This document shows positions 44,376-54,065 of a DNA stretch of 64,000 nt, piece by piece. The DNA lies in the NCBI RefSeq assembly GCF_002025665.1, contig NZ_CP018786.1, positions 3,286,001 through 3,350,000 of the forward strand, in the 5' to 3' direction. Each line of letters opens with the position of its first letter. Position 1 is the first letter of the stretch. The notes under the pieces are model-generated. The model saw only the letters and a program-made list of their open reading frames with translations. It was not told the origin of the DNA and did no database searches. This DNA is from Chryseobacterium indologenes. GTDB lineage: Bacteria; Bacteroidota; Bacteroidia; Flavobacteriales; Weeksellaceae. Made by a program: the position numbers and the translations under genes.

Positions 44376-44894
44376 CTACCTTCTTTCAAACTCCCGGAGT
44401 TTTCTTTTCATCAGCTTAATTTCTGCAGATTGGGTTTTAAAAATATTTCTCTGAAGGATAATCAGCTGTGGATCACTGAGGTGTACCTTTTCAGATATCA
44501 ATAAGGCTGCTGCATGATGAGGAATCATACTTTTTACAAACTGCCTGTCATCCACATTCACCTGTTCTCTGATTCCAAACCAGGAAAACAGACTTGTCAC
44601 CACTCCAATACTTACAATGATCCAATTAAGCGTTCTGTTCCTATACCTCTTTCGCATGACCCATAATTCAATAAGTAACATGGCTGAAACCATCATGAGA
44701 GTCATGTATAAATTATTAATATTTGAAATAAAATTTCTCGGGTTGTCTATCATCGTGTACATAATGATATACATAAAACAGAACATCATCAAAGCCATAA
44801 GTACAAATCGGCTGTACATTACAGAAGAATTAATTAAATGTTTTTTATTTTCTTTCAAAGAAGAAACTTCATTTTTACGCTTCATATTTTCCAT
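44376..44894 (-). CDS. DUF305-like membrane protein
   Basis: This 172-residue protein starts at ATG 44894 (MENMKRKNEV); a start at 45014 would add an unlikely 40-residue tail. Three hydrophobic helices (about 22-105) precede a DUF305 domain with FVKSMIPHHAAALLISEKVH, the conserved HH pair being the metal- or copper-binding candidate. Family members are linked to metal resistance and copper handling. It is placed between the two MITE-like copies. Confidence 0.75.
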   Translation of the reverse strand: MENMKRKNEVSSLKENKKHLINSSVMYSRFVLMALMMFCFMYIIMYTMIDNPRNFISNINNLYMTLMMVSAMLLIELWVMRKRYRNRTLNWIIVSIGVVTSLFSWFGIREQVNVDDRQFVKSMIPHHAAALLISEKVHLSDPQLIILQRNIFKTQSAEIKLMKRKLREFERR

Positions 44895-45006
44895 AAGAGA
44901 GGGCACTGTAAATAATATTATATAATTCAAAAACTTGTGATAAAAATAATAATATTTATCTGACAGGTTTATGCTTATACTCATAATAATTGACGAAAAT
45001 ACTTCC

Positions 45007-45036
45007 TTGTACAATCAAAAGAAAAAGATATATTTG
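45007..45036 (+). promoter_or_regulatory. Bacteroidota-type promoter of the gene at 45134
   Basis: TTG (45007-45009), 19 bp, then TATATTTG (45029-45036), a full consensus match with a 90-nt leader. Confidence 0.65.
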
Positions 45037-45133
45037 GGAACTCAAATCTTTTTGAAGTGCTCAGTTGCAAAATGATTTCAATGAGAGTAGTTTTCATTCT
45101 CCATCTCAATTTTCAGCTATAAAAACATTAATA

Positions 45134-46171
45134 ATGACCAAAACACAATTATTTTTCACCGGTATATCTTTCACCTTGCTATCTTTTACCGCTTCGGCTC
45201 AGAAAAAAACCACATATGCCCATAAAATTGACAGCATTATCACTGCTACCAGCCCAATAAAATTCAATGGCGTTGTTTTGGTCGCACAAAAAGGAAAAGT
45301 ACAATATCTGAAATCCAACGGTTATAAGGATTTTGAAAAAAAGATTCCTTTGAAAGCAGATGATCAGTTTGAAATCATGTCAAACTCTAAGCAGGTAACC
45401 GCTGTTTTAGTTCTACAGGCTGCCGAACAGGGAAAACTGGATCTTCATACTCCTATCAAAAAATATCTTCCTGCTATTACCCAAACCTGGGCAGATACAG
45501 TAACAATCCATCATCTCCTGAACCATACTCACGGAATTACCAAACTGGAAAAACCTTCAGCTTTCAAAGCCGGTTCTCAGTTTAAATATGGTAATCTCTC
45601 TTATATGATGCTTGGGGAAATTCTTAAAAATACAACAGGAAAAAGTTTCACTGAACTGGCTAATTCTCTTTTTAAAAAACTGAAAATGAATCAGACTTTT
45701 GTTTATAACCAAAAAAATAACCAATCTCCCGTTCCCGGTTATATGAATGAAAACAATCAGTTTAAAAAAGTGAAAGAGTCTTTTCTGAATGAGGATATCG
45801 TTCCTGCTGCAGGAATCATTTCTACCGTACAGGATCTCGCAAAGTGGGATCAGGCCTTATTTAAAGGAAAACTGTTGTCTCCGGAGTTTCAAAAACAGAT
45901 GATGACCCCTTCTACCCGCTCTCAGCATGACGTATTTGGAAAAGAAAGCATGGGATTCGGGTATAATGTAAGGTTTATCAAAGAAGCAGGTCTGGATTAT
46001 TTTGCCGTGACTGGTCTTGGTGATGGGTTTACCTGTCTTAACACCTACTTTCCTTCCACAGATACAACTTTGATCATCCTCGAAAATCAGATGCCTGAAA
46101 ACCGTGAATACTGGAGTTTCAAAGAAGCTGCAATAAAAAATACAGTTCTGAAGGCAATCACTGCTAAATAA
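45134..46171 (+). CDS. Serine hydrolase, beta-lactamase family, secreted
   Basis: This 345-residue protein starts at ATG 45134, which gives a clean signal peptide (MTKTQLFFTGISFTLLSFTA, then SAQ). The first motif is SNSK at 83-86 (S83, K86), then YGN in QFKYGNLSYMMLG, and TGLGDG near the C-terminus for the KTG position. It is the third such protein in this window (with 4955 and 14938) but has the divergent SNSK motif. It has a consensus promoter upstream. Substrate unknown. Confidence 0.85.
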   Translation: MTKTQLFFTGISFTLLSFTASAQKKTTYAHKIDSIITATSPIKFNGVVLVAQKGKVQYLKSNGYKDFEKKIPLKADDQFEIMSNSKQVTAVLVLQAAEQGKLDLHTPIKKYLPAITQTWADTVTIHHLLNHTHGITKLEKPSAFKAGSQFKYGNLSYMMLGEILKNTTGKSFTELANSLFKKLKMNQTFVYNQKNNQSPVPGYMNENNQFKKVKESFLNEDIVPAAGIISTVQDLAKWDQALFKGKLLSPEFQKQMMTPSTRSQHDVFGKESMGFGYNVRFIKEAGLDYFAVTGLGDGFTCLNTYFPSTDTTLIILENQMPENREYWSFKEAAIKNTVLKAITAK

Positions 46172-46219
46172 CCCTAACACTTAAAAAAGTACCCACCAAA
46201 GGCTTTTAGAATACACAGC

Positions 46220-46345
46220 ATTCAATTTTATCGCAGATAAAATCTTCGTCTTATAACAACTTTTTTGTGCCTTTGCGATTTTCCAAAAAAAATAAATAAG
46301 AAGAGTTTAATTGGAAAACGCAAAGGCGCAAAGCTTTTTTAATTC
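46220..46345. mobile_element. MITE-like repeat, copy 2
   Basis: ATTCAATTTTATCGCAGATA at the left end, core GCCTTTGCGATTTTCCAA / TTGGAAAACGCAAAGGC with about 25 bp between, and GCAAAGCTTTTTTAATTC at the right end. It is an inverted copy of 43616-43756. Confidence 0.7.
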
Positions 46346-46427
46346 GATGTAAATTTTAAGGCGCAAAAAAAAATCAAAGATTTTTAGCAAGGATACTACT
46401 TTAACATCTACCCTAAAGATGTAGAGA

Positions 46428-47543
46428 TTATACAATTCTTTTTAAAATTCTTGTTTTAACAATAGAGAAAGGTTTTTCTATCACAAATCTGTAGAATAAA
46501 CCTCCAAGTACGCAGGCTAAGAGACAAACCATAAGACTTATATTATCTGATGTTTCAAATTTAAAATAATCAAATCCTTCCTGCGTGAGATGAATAATTC
46601 CCTTATGCGACAGGTAAACAGCATAAGACAAAGCTGCCAGTTGAGCAGTGAGATAAGATTTTGTCCGATACAGGAAAGATGATTGAGAAACTGCAGCCAT
46701 AAGAATTACTCCAAAACTTATAGCTACCAACGTAAACCCGAATATGGAAGCTGTTTTTGAAGCCTGCTCATTACATATCCAGAAAGATATTCCCAACAAT
46801 ACAATTCCCAAAAAGAAAAGTCTGTTTCCGTTGTTACTTACTATTTTTTTGAATTGTGATGAATACTGCATCAAATATCCGATCAAAACACCTATCCCTA
46901 AACCATCCAGCCTTGTATGAGTGGGGTAATATATTTGCATATACCATAGTTTCCAGAAATCAGTGGAAGCTGTATCCAGCCCTGATATATATTCATTCCA
47001 TACCATCAACCTGAATACAATAGAAAGTCCGATAACAGTCATCATCAGAACTGTCAGATATCTGAATAATTTTGTAGATGACACCATTAAAAGAAACAGG
47101 GGAAGAATAAGATAAAACTGCTCTTCGATACATAAAGACCATGCATGGGAAAAGGTTCCACGGTTGATAACATCCAATCCATAGTTTTGGGTAAAAGTAA
47201 TAAACTTCCATAACGGAGATAAAGTTTCACGCTCTCTGAAAAAAGGGAATGTAAAATAAAGGAAAATAGTAAAAAAGTAAGCCGGAAAAATCCTGAAAAA
47301 CCGTTTTATATAGAATACTTTCAGACTGACATTTCCTTTATTCTTTATTTCTTTGAACAATTGCCCTGAGATCAGAAAACCACTTAAAACAAAAAACAAA
47401 TCTACACCTGTCCAGCCAAACCTTCCGATACTGTCTATCCAGTCAGGATGTTTGAATGCCCGATAATGATACATGAGCACCAATAAAATTGCAATAGCTC
47501 TAAGATGATCTAATCCGTAAAGCCTTTCTGAATATTCCTTCAT
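46428..47543 (-). CDS. Membrane acyltransferase, acyltransferase_3 (OafA/YrhL type)
   Basis: This 371-residue protein starts at ATG 47543 (MKEYSERLYGLDHLRAIAIL); the frame extends 28 codons further without support. The first helix carries the catalytic histidine block VLMYHYRAF. About ten hydrophobic helices follow, with FFVLSGFLISGQLF and CIEEQFYLILPLFLL as family blocks. It transfers an acyl group to a carbohydrate in the inner membrane. It is transcribed alone and is not near glycan genes, so the target is unknown. Confidence 0.88.
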   Translation of the reverse strand: MKEYSERLYGLDHLRAIAILLVLMYHYRAFKHPDWIDSIGRFGWTGVDLFFVLSGFLISGQLFKEIKNKGNVSLKVFYIKRFFRIFPAYFFTIFLYFTFPFFRERETLSPLWKFITFTQNYGLDVINRGTFSHAWSLCIEEQFYLILPLFLLMVSSTKLFRYLTVLMMTVIGLSIVFRLMVWNEYISGLDTASTDFWKLWYMQIYYPTHTRLDGLGIGVLIGYLMQYSSQFKKIVSNNGNRLFFLGIVLLGISFWICNEQASKTASIFGFTLVAISFGVILMAAVSQSSFLYRTKSYLTAQLAALSYAVYLSHKGIIHLTQEGFDYFKFETSDNISLMVCLLACVLGGLFYRFVIEKPFSIVKTRILKRIV

Positions 47544-47715
47544 TATTTTTTCATGCAAATGTGGGTGAATTTCAGGGTGATTTCGGATGGAATATCCGGA
47601 CAACTGCCTATTCAGTATCAACGACAAAATATGCAGTTCATACCGTGAATAATGTTGTATGTCATTATTTTAATACCATTAGCATAACATTTTCCTAAGG
47701 TTACTTAAGATTTTA

Positions 47716-47723
47716 TATTTTTG
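47716..47723 (+). promoter_or_regulatory. Candidate -7 element of the LytS/LytTR operon
   Basis: TATTTTTG lies 3 bp before the ATG at 47727, so a leaderless transcript is possible; the -33 box is not clear. Confidence 0.4.
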
Positions 47724-47726
47724 AGG

Positions 47727-48794
47727 ATGATGAAAACTCTGTCAGAAATTCAGATCAGACAAAATCTATACTTCCAGCTGTTCTTCTGGCCGGCTTTATT
47801 TTTATTCGGAACAGTAAGAATGTCTGGAGAATATGATAGTGAAGCTACCAAAGGATTGATTATTTATAATTTTTGCCATTGGATTTTCCAGATTGCAGGA
47901 GCCAATTTTATTTATTTTGTTCTCATTCGTCATTTTTTTGATCAGAAAAAGTATGTTAAATTAATACTGTCTATTCTTCTCAGCCTTTATATTATTTCTG
48001 TCATTAACCGGTTTTTTATTGTTTATATTGCAGAACCTCTATTCATCAATGAATTATTGAAAGACACCCCTTTTGAAATTTTCACAGATATTCCTTACCT
48101 GCTGCTTCATTATACCTTTCCGATTATCAGCGGCGCATTTATCTTTATTTCAATCATGTTTATCATACGGTATAAAGATGAAAAGGAACGCACCATCAAA
48201 CTTCAGAAGGAAAAAACAGAGCTGGAACTGCAATCTCTCAAATCTCAGCTCAACCCTCATTTTCTCTTCAATACTTTGAATAATATTTACTCTCTGTCCA
48301 TCAGCCATTCTGATCAAACATCCCAATCCATCAGCCAGCTTTCGGATATTCTGGATTATATTTTATACAAAGGACAAAAAAAGTGGGTGCAGGTTTCTGA
48401 TGAACTGGATATTATTAATCATTACATTGCATTGGAAAAACTTCGATACCATGATGAAAGATTAAAAATTAACCTAAACATGGTCTTACAATCGGCGAAT
48501 ACCATTCCGCCACTTCTCTATCTCACTCTGGTAGAAAATGCTTTTAAACATGGAGCAGGAAAAAGTTCAGGAACAACGGGAATGACGATTGAAATAGAAA
48601 CGAATCCTCAGCAATCTGTTTTTAAAATTGAAAATACCTTCTCAGATTCACCCACATCTAATGAGAAAGGAATCGGATTGCAAAATATAAAAAGACAGCT
48701 TCATTATCATTATCAGGAACATTTTACTTTTCAGATCTCACAGGAAAATAATATTTTTAAAGTTGAAATAACAACGCCTTCCCATTATGATTAA
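47727..48794 (+). CDS. LytS/YehU-type sensor histidine kinase
   Basis: This is a 355-residue protein from ATG 47727 (an ATG follows at 47730; a TTG at 47721 is less likely). Four hydrophobic helices (about 15-145) are followed by a coiled stretch and the His_kinase block LKSQLNPHFLFNTLNNIYSL with the phospho-accepting histidine. The ATPase part has YLTLVENAFKHGAG and KGIGLQNIKRQL. The next gene is a LytTR response regulator overlapping by 8 bp, its partner. Confidence 0.93.
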   Translation: MMKTLSEIQIRQNLYFQLFFWPALFLFGTVRMSGEYDSEATKGLIIYNFCHWIFQIAGANFIYFVLIRHFFDQKKYVKLILSILLSLYIISVINRFFIVYIAEPLFINELLKDTPFEIFTDIPYLLLHYTFPIISGAFIFISIMFIIRYKDEKERTIKLQKEKTELELQSLKSQLNPHFLFNTLNNIYSLSISHSDQTSQSISQLSDILDYILYKGQKKWVQVSDELDIINHYIALEKLRYHDERLKINLNMVLQSANTIPPLLYLTLVENAFKHGAGKSSGTTGMTIEIETNPQQSVFKIENTFSDSPTSNEKGIGLQNIKRQLHYHYQEHFTFQISQENNIFKVEITTPSHYD

Positions 48795-49482
48795 CTGCAT
48801 TATTGTAGATGACGAGCCTTTAGCCGCATCATTACTGGAAAACCATATCTCCAAGATTGACGATCTGAAACTTACGGGAAAAGCAGAAAATGCAATTCAG
48901 GCTTATAAAATACTGCAAAATCAGTCCGTTGATCTGATGTTTCTGGACATACAAATGCCTCATCTTAATGGAATCGATTTTCTGAAGTCCTTACCTCAAA
49001 AGCCTAAAACCATTTTCACCACAGCCTATCGTGATTTTGCTATTGAAGGATTCGAACTCGAAGCTGTAGATTATCTCCTGAAGCCCATTACCTTCGAACG
49101 TTTTTTCAAAGCTGTAGAACGCCTGTTAAGAAATACTGTTGACCAAAGAGAAGATTTCATCCTCATTAAAACAGAGGGAATGCACCGCAAACTTTCCCTT
49201 TCAGAGATCATCTATTTTGAAAGCCAGGGAAATGATATCAAAGTGGTACTAGCAACCCAGGGAAGCTTTATTTCAAAAAGTAAAATAACAGATATTGAGA
49301 AAACCTTATCTGGTAAAGGCTTTGTAAGAATCCACCGATCTTTTATCATTAATGCTGCTTTCGTAACTGCTTTTAATAATAACGAACTGATTGTCAGCAA
49401 GCACCAGATCCCTGTTGGCAGAAGCTACAGAAAGGAGTTCGATTCCTTTATAGCCACTGTTTCTAAAAACAAACTGTTATAA
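48787..49482 (+). CDS. LytTR family response regulator
   Basis: This 231-residue protein has a receiver domain (D54 in LMFLDIQMPHLNG as phospho-acceptor, later KPITFERFFKAV) and a LytTR DNA-binding domain (about 130-228: EIIYFESQGNDIKVVLATQG, GFVRIHRSFIINAAFV). It overlaps the kinase gene by 8 bp. LytTR proteins bind direct repeats; the targets are not known here. Confidence 0.93.
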   Translation: MINCIIVDDEPLAASLLENHISKIDDLKLTGKAENAIQAYKILQNQSVDLMFLDIQMPHLNGIDFLKSLPQKPKTIFTTAYRDFAIEGFELEAVDYLLKPITFERFFKAVERLLRNTVDQREDFILIKTEGMHRKLSLSEIIYFESQGNDIKVVLATQGSFISKSKITDIEKTLSGKGFVRIHRSFIINAAFVTAFNNNELIVSKHQIPVGRSYRKEFDSFIATVSKNKLL

Positions 49483-49824
49483 GTTCTTTAATTTTAAATC
49501 ATAAAATTACATTTTTAACATTTATTTTAAATTAATTTTTAATTCAATCTTACTTAAAGGATTTTCAATCTGTTTTTCAATACATTACATCTTTTTAACA
49601 ATCAAAAACCTATCTTAACAGACATCACAGCACTATAACAAAAGAGAATTAATCTCATGATTACCAAACTCTTATATAAACAATGAAATCCATAGCATCA
49701 GCAGATGATCACGTATAAATATTAAAAAAAAGTGTTACTTTTGCTTTAACGAATAAAATTGTTTTTTAGCTTTTTTATGAGTAACTTTATGTGCACCAAG
49801 TTATAAAACATTAAAATTCATTCC
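49483..49824. other. 342-bp AT-rich intergenic region
   Basis: A TACTTTTG -7-like box (49736-49743) lies before the secreted protein gene at 49825. I see nothing else with clear structure. Confidence 0.5.
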
Positions 49825-50385
49825 ATGAGAAAAATAATTCTACTTATTACATGTATGTTCGGTATTTCAGTTTTCTCACAGATCAAAGTGTTGAAAAATG
49901 AAAGTTTGGTGGAAATTGGTAAAGATAATTCCGTTGGTCTCTATAAAAAGGAAGATAAATTTACAATCAATTACCAGGATCTGAATACCAGCAACCTGAA
50001 CACAATCCGATCTTTTTCATTCCAGAATCTTAATGGAGATGTAGCCGGATTATATAAACTTATTATGGATGGTTTTGTTTCCACTCCAGAAGAAAATGTT
50101 GTATTGGAACTGCCCAATGATATCATAGAACTTCATTATGAAAAAAACTATGGTCAACAAACCATGCAGTTTATCCAGGTGATCAACAAAAACAGAAAAT
50201 ACATCGGAAAATCCCAGTTTTTAAACCAAAAACAGGTGGAAAAAATCTTTGGAAGAACCAATGGAAAGTATGCTATGTATGACAAACCTGCTACGATAAA
50301 CCCAACGGGTAATAAAGGAGCTACAAATACAGCCTCTACAGCAACTCCTGCATCAGGCGGAGCCAAGAAAAAATCAAGAAAATAA
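49825..50385 (+). CDS. Secreted protein of unknown function
   Basis: This 186-residue protein has a signal peptide (MRKIILLITCMFGISVFSQ). The mature part (20-155) is beta-rich with repeated short strands (GLYKKEDKFTINYQDLNTSN). The last 30 residues are low-complexity Thr/Ala/Gly and end in a basic tail (GGAKKKSRK). I do not recognise the family. It lies 80 bp before the GldA-like gene on the same strand and may share a transcript. Confidence 0.7.
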   Translation: MRKIILLITCMFGISVFSQIKVLKNESLVEIGKDNSVGLYKKEDKFTINYQDLNTSNLNTIRSFSFQNLNGDVAGLYKLIMDGFVSTPEENVVLELPNDIIELHYEKNYGQQTMQFIQVINKNRKYIGKSQFLNQKQVEKIFGRTNGKYAMYDKPATINPTGNKGATNTASTATPASGGAKKKSRK

Positions 50386-50465
50386 TTATATTTTATAAAT
50401 ATTGCGAAACTCATTCTATCGGATGAGTTTTTTTATTTTATTTTTGCAAAAAGATAGTAAAACTT

Positions 50466-51161
50466 ATGCCACTTCAGATAATCAATTTAACCAAAAAATT
50501 TGGTGAGCAGACTGCCCTTGACAATATCAACATTTCTATTGATAAAAATGAGATCATTGGTCTTCTTGGCCCAAACGGTGCCGGAAAATCTACCCTGATG
50601 AAATCTATTGTCGGTGCACTGAAAATTGATCAGGGAGAAATTATTTTTAATGGAATGAATATCTCAGATCATGAGATTGAAAGCAAAAAGAAAATCGGTT
50701 TTCTTCCTGAGAATAATCCGCTTTATCTGGAGATGTATGTGAAAGAATACCTTCAGTTTGTTGCCAACATCCACAAAATTTCTGAATCCAGAGTAGATGA
50801 GGTGATCAAACTGGTAGGAATTACTCCTGAAAAATCAAAAAAGATCGGACAATTATCTAAAGGATACAAACAGCGTGTAGGGCTTGCACAGGCCATTATT
50901 CATCAGCCGGATTTACTGATTCTGGATGAACCTACCAATGGTCTGGATCCCAACCAGATTATTGAAATCCGTAATGTGGTAAAAGAAATTGGTCAGGCAA
51001 AAACAGTTTTACTTTCTACACACATCATGCAGGAAGTGGAAGCGCTTTGCTCAAGAGTCATTCTTATCCATAAAGGAAATATTCTTCAGGACTGCCCTAT
51101 TGACGAGTTTAAAGGCAAATTTGAAAGCCTGGAAGATGCTTTTGCAAGTTATACCTCTTAA
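50466..51161 (+). CDS. ABC transporter ATP-binding protein, GldA-like
   Basis: This 231-residue protein has Walker A GPNGAGKST (35-43), a variant signature LSKGYKQR, and Walker B LLILDEPTNGLDP, with a HIMQEVEALC switch histidine. The segment FLPENNPLYLEMYVKEYLQF closely resembles GldA of gliding Flavobacteriia. It is shorter than the GldA proteins I know (about 300 residues), and lacks the C-terminal part. No membrane partner (GldF/GldG type) is next to it. Chryseobacterium relatives do not glide but keep such genes. The role is inferred. Confidence 0.85.
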   Translation: MPLQIINLTKKFGEQTALDNINISIDKNEIIGLLGPNGAGKSTLMKSIVGALKIDQGEIIFNGMNISDHEIESKKKIGFLPENNPLYLEMYVKEYLQFVANIHKISESRVDEVIKLVGITPEKSKKIGQLSKGYKQRVGLAQAIIHQPDLLILDEPTNGLDPNQIIEIRNVVKEIGQAKTVLLSTHIMQEVEALCSRVILIHKGNILQDCPIDEFKGKFESLEDAFASYTS

Positions 51162-51171
51162 AGAATAATAG

Positions 51172-51203
51172 ATCGCCCGAAAATATTTTCGGGCGATTTT
51201 TTT
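51172..51203. terminator. Bidirectional terminator
   Basis: Perfect palindrome with half ATCGCCCGAAAAT, followed by TTTTTTTAG on the plus strand; it serves the convergent genes ending at 51161 and 51202. Confidence 0.9.
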
Positions 51204-51636
51204 AGTTTTTTATTATATATCCTACAGGTGCTGTAAATTTTAAAATCTCATACTTTTTATAGTGAACCCAGAATTTATTTTTATCATGAAAATCCTGGTT
51301 CATGTAAAGCGTATCTTTTTGAGGCATTAATACTACAATAATATCTTTGTCAGTCACTCTCATTTTCTCGCTTACAATGTGAATATTGGACAATTCTTTT
51401 ATTGAAAAAGATGAATTACTCTGTTCTATTTTTGAAGCATTTATATTTTCTACAAGTTCATTTTTAACCCAATGATTGCGTACTGTGATCATTAAAAAAA
51501 ATAAAATCAAGCTAATAAACATACCAAAAAAGGCCTTAGAACTTTTTTTCACAATTTCACAATAGATTTCAATAATGGAGAAAACAAAAAAACTAATAAT
51601 CAGTAGTGCTATAATGAGCTGAACGATATAAATCAT
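51202..51636 (-). CDS. Hypothetical membrane protein
   Basis: This 144-residue protein has two hydrophobic helices (residues 5-25 and 38-55) and a soluble C-terminal part (about 60-144) with a DKDIIVVLMPQKDTLYMNQ stretch. I do not recognise a family. It lies 49 bp past the start side of the SPFH gene's end on the same strand and might be its downstream partner. Confidence 0.65.
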   Translation of the reverse strand: MIYIVQLIIALLIISFFVFSIIEIYCEIVKKSSKAFFGMFISLILFFLMITVRNHWVKNELVENINASKIEQSNSSFSIKELSNIHIVSEKMRVTDKDIIVVLMPQKDTLYMNQDFHDKNKFWVHYKKYEILKFTAPVGYIIKN

Positions 51637-51684
51637 TTTAAAAATTCAAAATTTGAGTTAAGTTTAAGTTATTTCTCAATTGAG

Positions 51685-53622
51685 TTAAGAGTTGTTGTCT
51701 GTCTTCTCTTCAGGAGCAGCAACTGTTTCAATACTTTTCTTTTGAACCTGTTCCAACAACTGAAGTCCTAAAAGTCCACTGATTCCTCCATTCGCAGAAT
51801 CTCCGCTTCCTCCGATTAATACTTCAGGCATAATTCTTACATTCTGATTCGCAATATTTTCCATGATTTTTAATTGAGTAAAATTATTGCCACCCATTGC
51901 TTCTACAGACAGTTTGTAAGATTCTGCATTAGATTTACCGATAGCCAGAATTTTTTCTGCTTCAGCATTACCCGTCAAGGAAATCTGTTCGGCACTTGCT
52001 TTGGCCAGCAACTCTATTTTTTCTGCTTCGGCTTTTGCAAGAAGTCTTGTTTTCTCTGCTTCTCCGGTTGCCAGCAGTTTCAATCTGTCTCCTTCTGCAT
52101 TCGCCTGCAACCTTACAGAATTGGCATCTCCGGTTGCTTTTTTCACTGATGCATCTGCGATTCTTTCTGCAATCACAACGCCCTGATCTGCTTTTACAAT
52201 TTCTTTCTGCATATCCGCAACAGCCGTTTCTTTTTCCAGTGCCTGACGGGTTTCCTGCGCCAGCATTTCAGTTTCATAAGTTATTTTCTGCTCTTCCGCC
52301 AGTTTTCTGTCTGTTAAAGTCTTCATTAAACTTTCCGGAGGAACAATAGCTCCAATTAAAGTATCGACAGCGTTGACATTATACTGTTCCAAAACACTGC
52401 TGATATGGTCTTTTGCCGACTGTTGTCTTTCTTTTCGGGTTCCTAAAAAGGCAATTACATCACTGTCCTGAGCGGAGTTTCTAAAATAATTCCCAATGGT
52501 TGGCTCTAATACCTGGCTGACAAGATTAATCATATTCCCGAAACGGGCAATTACTTTTGGAGCTTCATAAGTAGGAATATGAATAATTTGGGAAACATCA
52601 AGATTGAAAGGGAAACCGTCTTTACTTCGTACGGTAATCGTTGAAAGATTTTTATCAAGTTGATGAGATTCGCTTCTTTCATAAGCCCAGTTCAATACCA
52701 GGTTGGTGGTAGGAACAAGCTCAACCTTCATGATATAAGGATTAATAGGATATTTTCCAGGGCCAATGGGTTCTGCCCAAACTCCTTTATGACCTTTCTC
52801 AACGATATTTCCATGTTTAAAATCAATTCCGCTGAGGTCTTTTCCCTCTTCACCTACATAGCTGATGATTACCCCAACATGACCAATCGGAATTTCCGTC
52901 ATTTTTACCATTTCAACTTTTGTAAACCAAGGGTTCAGAAAATAGGAACCTGCAAGGATTACCTGCTCCTGAAGACCTTTATATCCTCCGTTATTTAAAA
53001 AAGTGTCTACATCCTGAAACTTATTATGATCATTGATAATTTTACCGGCAATCTGACCTTCTTCCAAAGGACTTCCTTCCATTGTGGTGATAATTCCCAC
53101 CGCATTGTCAGGAATTTGAGTCATATCCGTTAATTCTATTTCAAATAATAAGGTATTGATTCTGTATGATCCCGGGGCAATAATTGCAGTCTGACGGCCT
53201 TTTCTTCCTCCATTTTTTAAAAAGGCTTCAGCATCCTGAAAAGAATCGCAGTCCACTTTTCTGGCTAAAATTCTTCCTGTTTCCAGTTCTATCCCATCTT
53301 TTGCCAGCAGCAAACCTATTTTGCCGGTCGGAATCACTGTAAAAGGTTGAAAATCGATAGAATATTGCCAGATCCATTTTCCAAAATACACTCCCGGAGC
53401 TAATGTCTGAGCTTGAAAACCCGCTTCTCCGTTGGTAGCAATAATTCTGCCTTCCGGAAGTTCCTGTTTTCCTACCAACACAAATTTTTTGGTCACCAAA
53501 CCAATTTTGTCCTGAGGAACAATGATCAATCCAAAGAAAATTCTCAAAATGAATTTGTAAAAAAGTACGCACAAAAGCGCCATTACGACCGGAATCATCC
53601 AGCCATGAAAATCTAATTCCAT
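51685..53622 (-). CDS. SPFH/flotillin-like protein with four vault-like repeats
   Basis: This 645-residue protein has an N-terminal hydrophobic helix (8-32). It then has four units of about 60 residues (36-90, 96-160, 168-232, 244-300), each with an IPxxxIG-type opening, a GxxxxFQ or NGGxKG block, and a closing PGxYxINP (for example APGSYRIN, LAGSYFLNP, GPGKYPINP). The SPFH domain follows (about 305-470) and then a long Ala/Glu/Lys coiled coil (about 430-590) with AKAEAEK-type heptads. The repeats resemble those of major vault protein, whose shoulder is itself SPFH-like. Probably forms large membrane-bound oligomers. Function unknown. Confidence 0.85.
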   Translation of the reverse strand: MELDFHGWMIPVVMALLCVLFYKFILRIFFGLIIVPQDKIGLVTKKFVLVGKQELPEGRIIATNGEAGFQAQTLAPGVYFGKWIWQYSIDFQPFTVIPTGKIGLLLAKDGIELETGRILARKVDCDSFQDAEAFLKNGGRKGRQTAIIAPGSYRINTLLFEIELTDMTQIPDNAVGIITTMEGSPLEEGQIAGKIINDHNKFQDVDTFLNNGGYKGLQEQVILAGSYFLNPWFTKVEMVKMTEIPIGHVGVIISYVGEEGKDLSGIDFKHGNIVEKGHKGVWAEPIGPGKYPINPYIMKVELVPTTNLVLNWAYERSESHQLDKNLSTITVRSKDGFPFNLDVSQIIHIPTYEAPKVIARFGNMINLVSQVLEPTIGNYFRNSAQDSDVIAFLGTRKERQQSAKDHISSVLEQYNVNAVDTLIGAIVPPESLMKTLTDRKLAEEQKITYETEMLAQETRQALEKETAVADMQKEIVKADQGVVIAERIADASVKKATGDANSVRLQANAEGDRLKLLATGEAEKTRLLAKAEAEKIELLAKASAEQISLTGNAEAEKILAIGKSNAESYKLSVEAMGGNNFTQLKIMENIANQNVRIMPEVLIGGSGDSANGGISGLLGLQLLEQVQKKSIETVAAPEEKTDNNS

Positions 53623-54065
53623 AGTTTGTTTTTGTTTTTTAATTAAATTTTAAAACAGGGATTGCGCTCTGATTCTTCAGAATACGAAAAAACAGAGTAC
53701 GAATTATGTGATAATTCTTTCGAAAAAAATTAAGAAATTACAGGAGGAGATGTATTAAAAATCGTGAAGATGATTTCTGATACTTTTAATAGAAAAAACT
53801 TAAAGTTAATTAGTTTCATTTTGATAATAAAGAAACGAGATCCTTTGATGGTACAAATGTACATAAGAAAAGTATTCAGTTGTTTCAGAATTTGATACTA
53901 TTTCGCAAACAAAATAGTAATCAACTGAAAATCAATATCATTATTTTTAAGAACCAATATACAAAAGTCTTAAGAACTTCTTTTTCAGATCTATAAACTC
54001 TCTCTTTAATGAAAAATGGCTCTATATTTGATAGAGTCTGAAATATTAACCAATAACCACTCAAT
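53623..54065. other. 443-bp intergenic region
   Basis: This AT-rich divergent region has no repeat or long frame that I can see. A TATATTTG box (54023-54030) lies 36 bp before the start at 54066. Confidence 0.5.
54023..54030 (+). promoter_or_regulatory. Candidate -7 element of the gene at 54066
   Basis: TATATTTG matches TAnnTTTG; the -33 box is not obvious. Confidence 0.45.

Noticed and set aside
45065..45133. Upstream extension of the serine hydrolase frame
   Set aside because: The upstream ATG would put 23 polar residues before a clean signal peptide; ATG 45134 is the better start.
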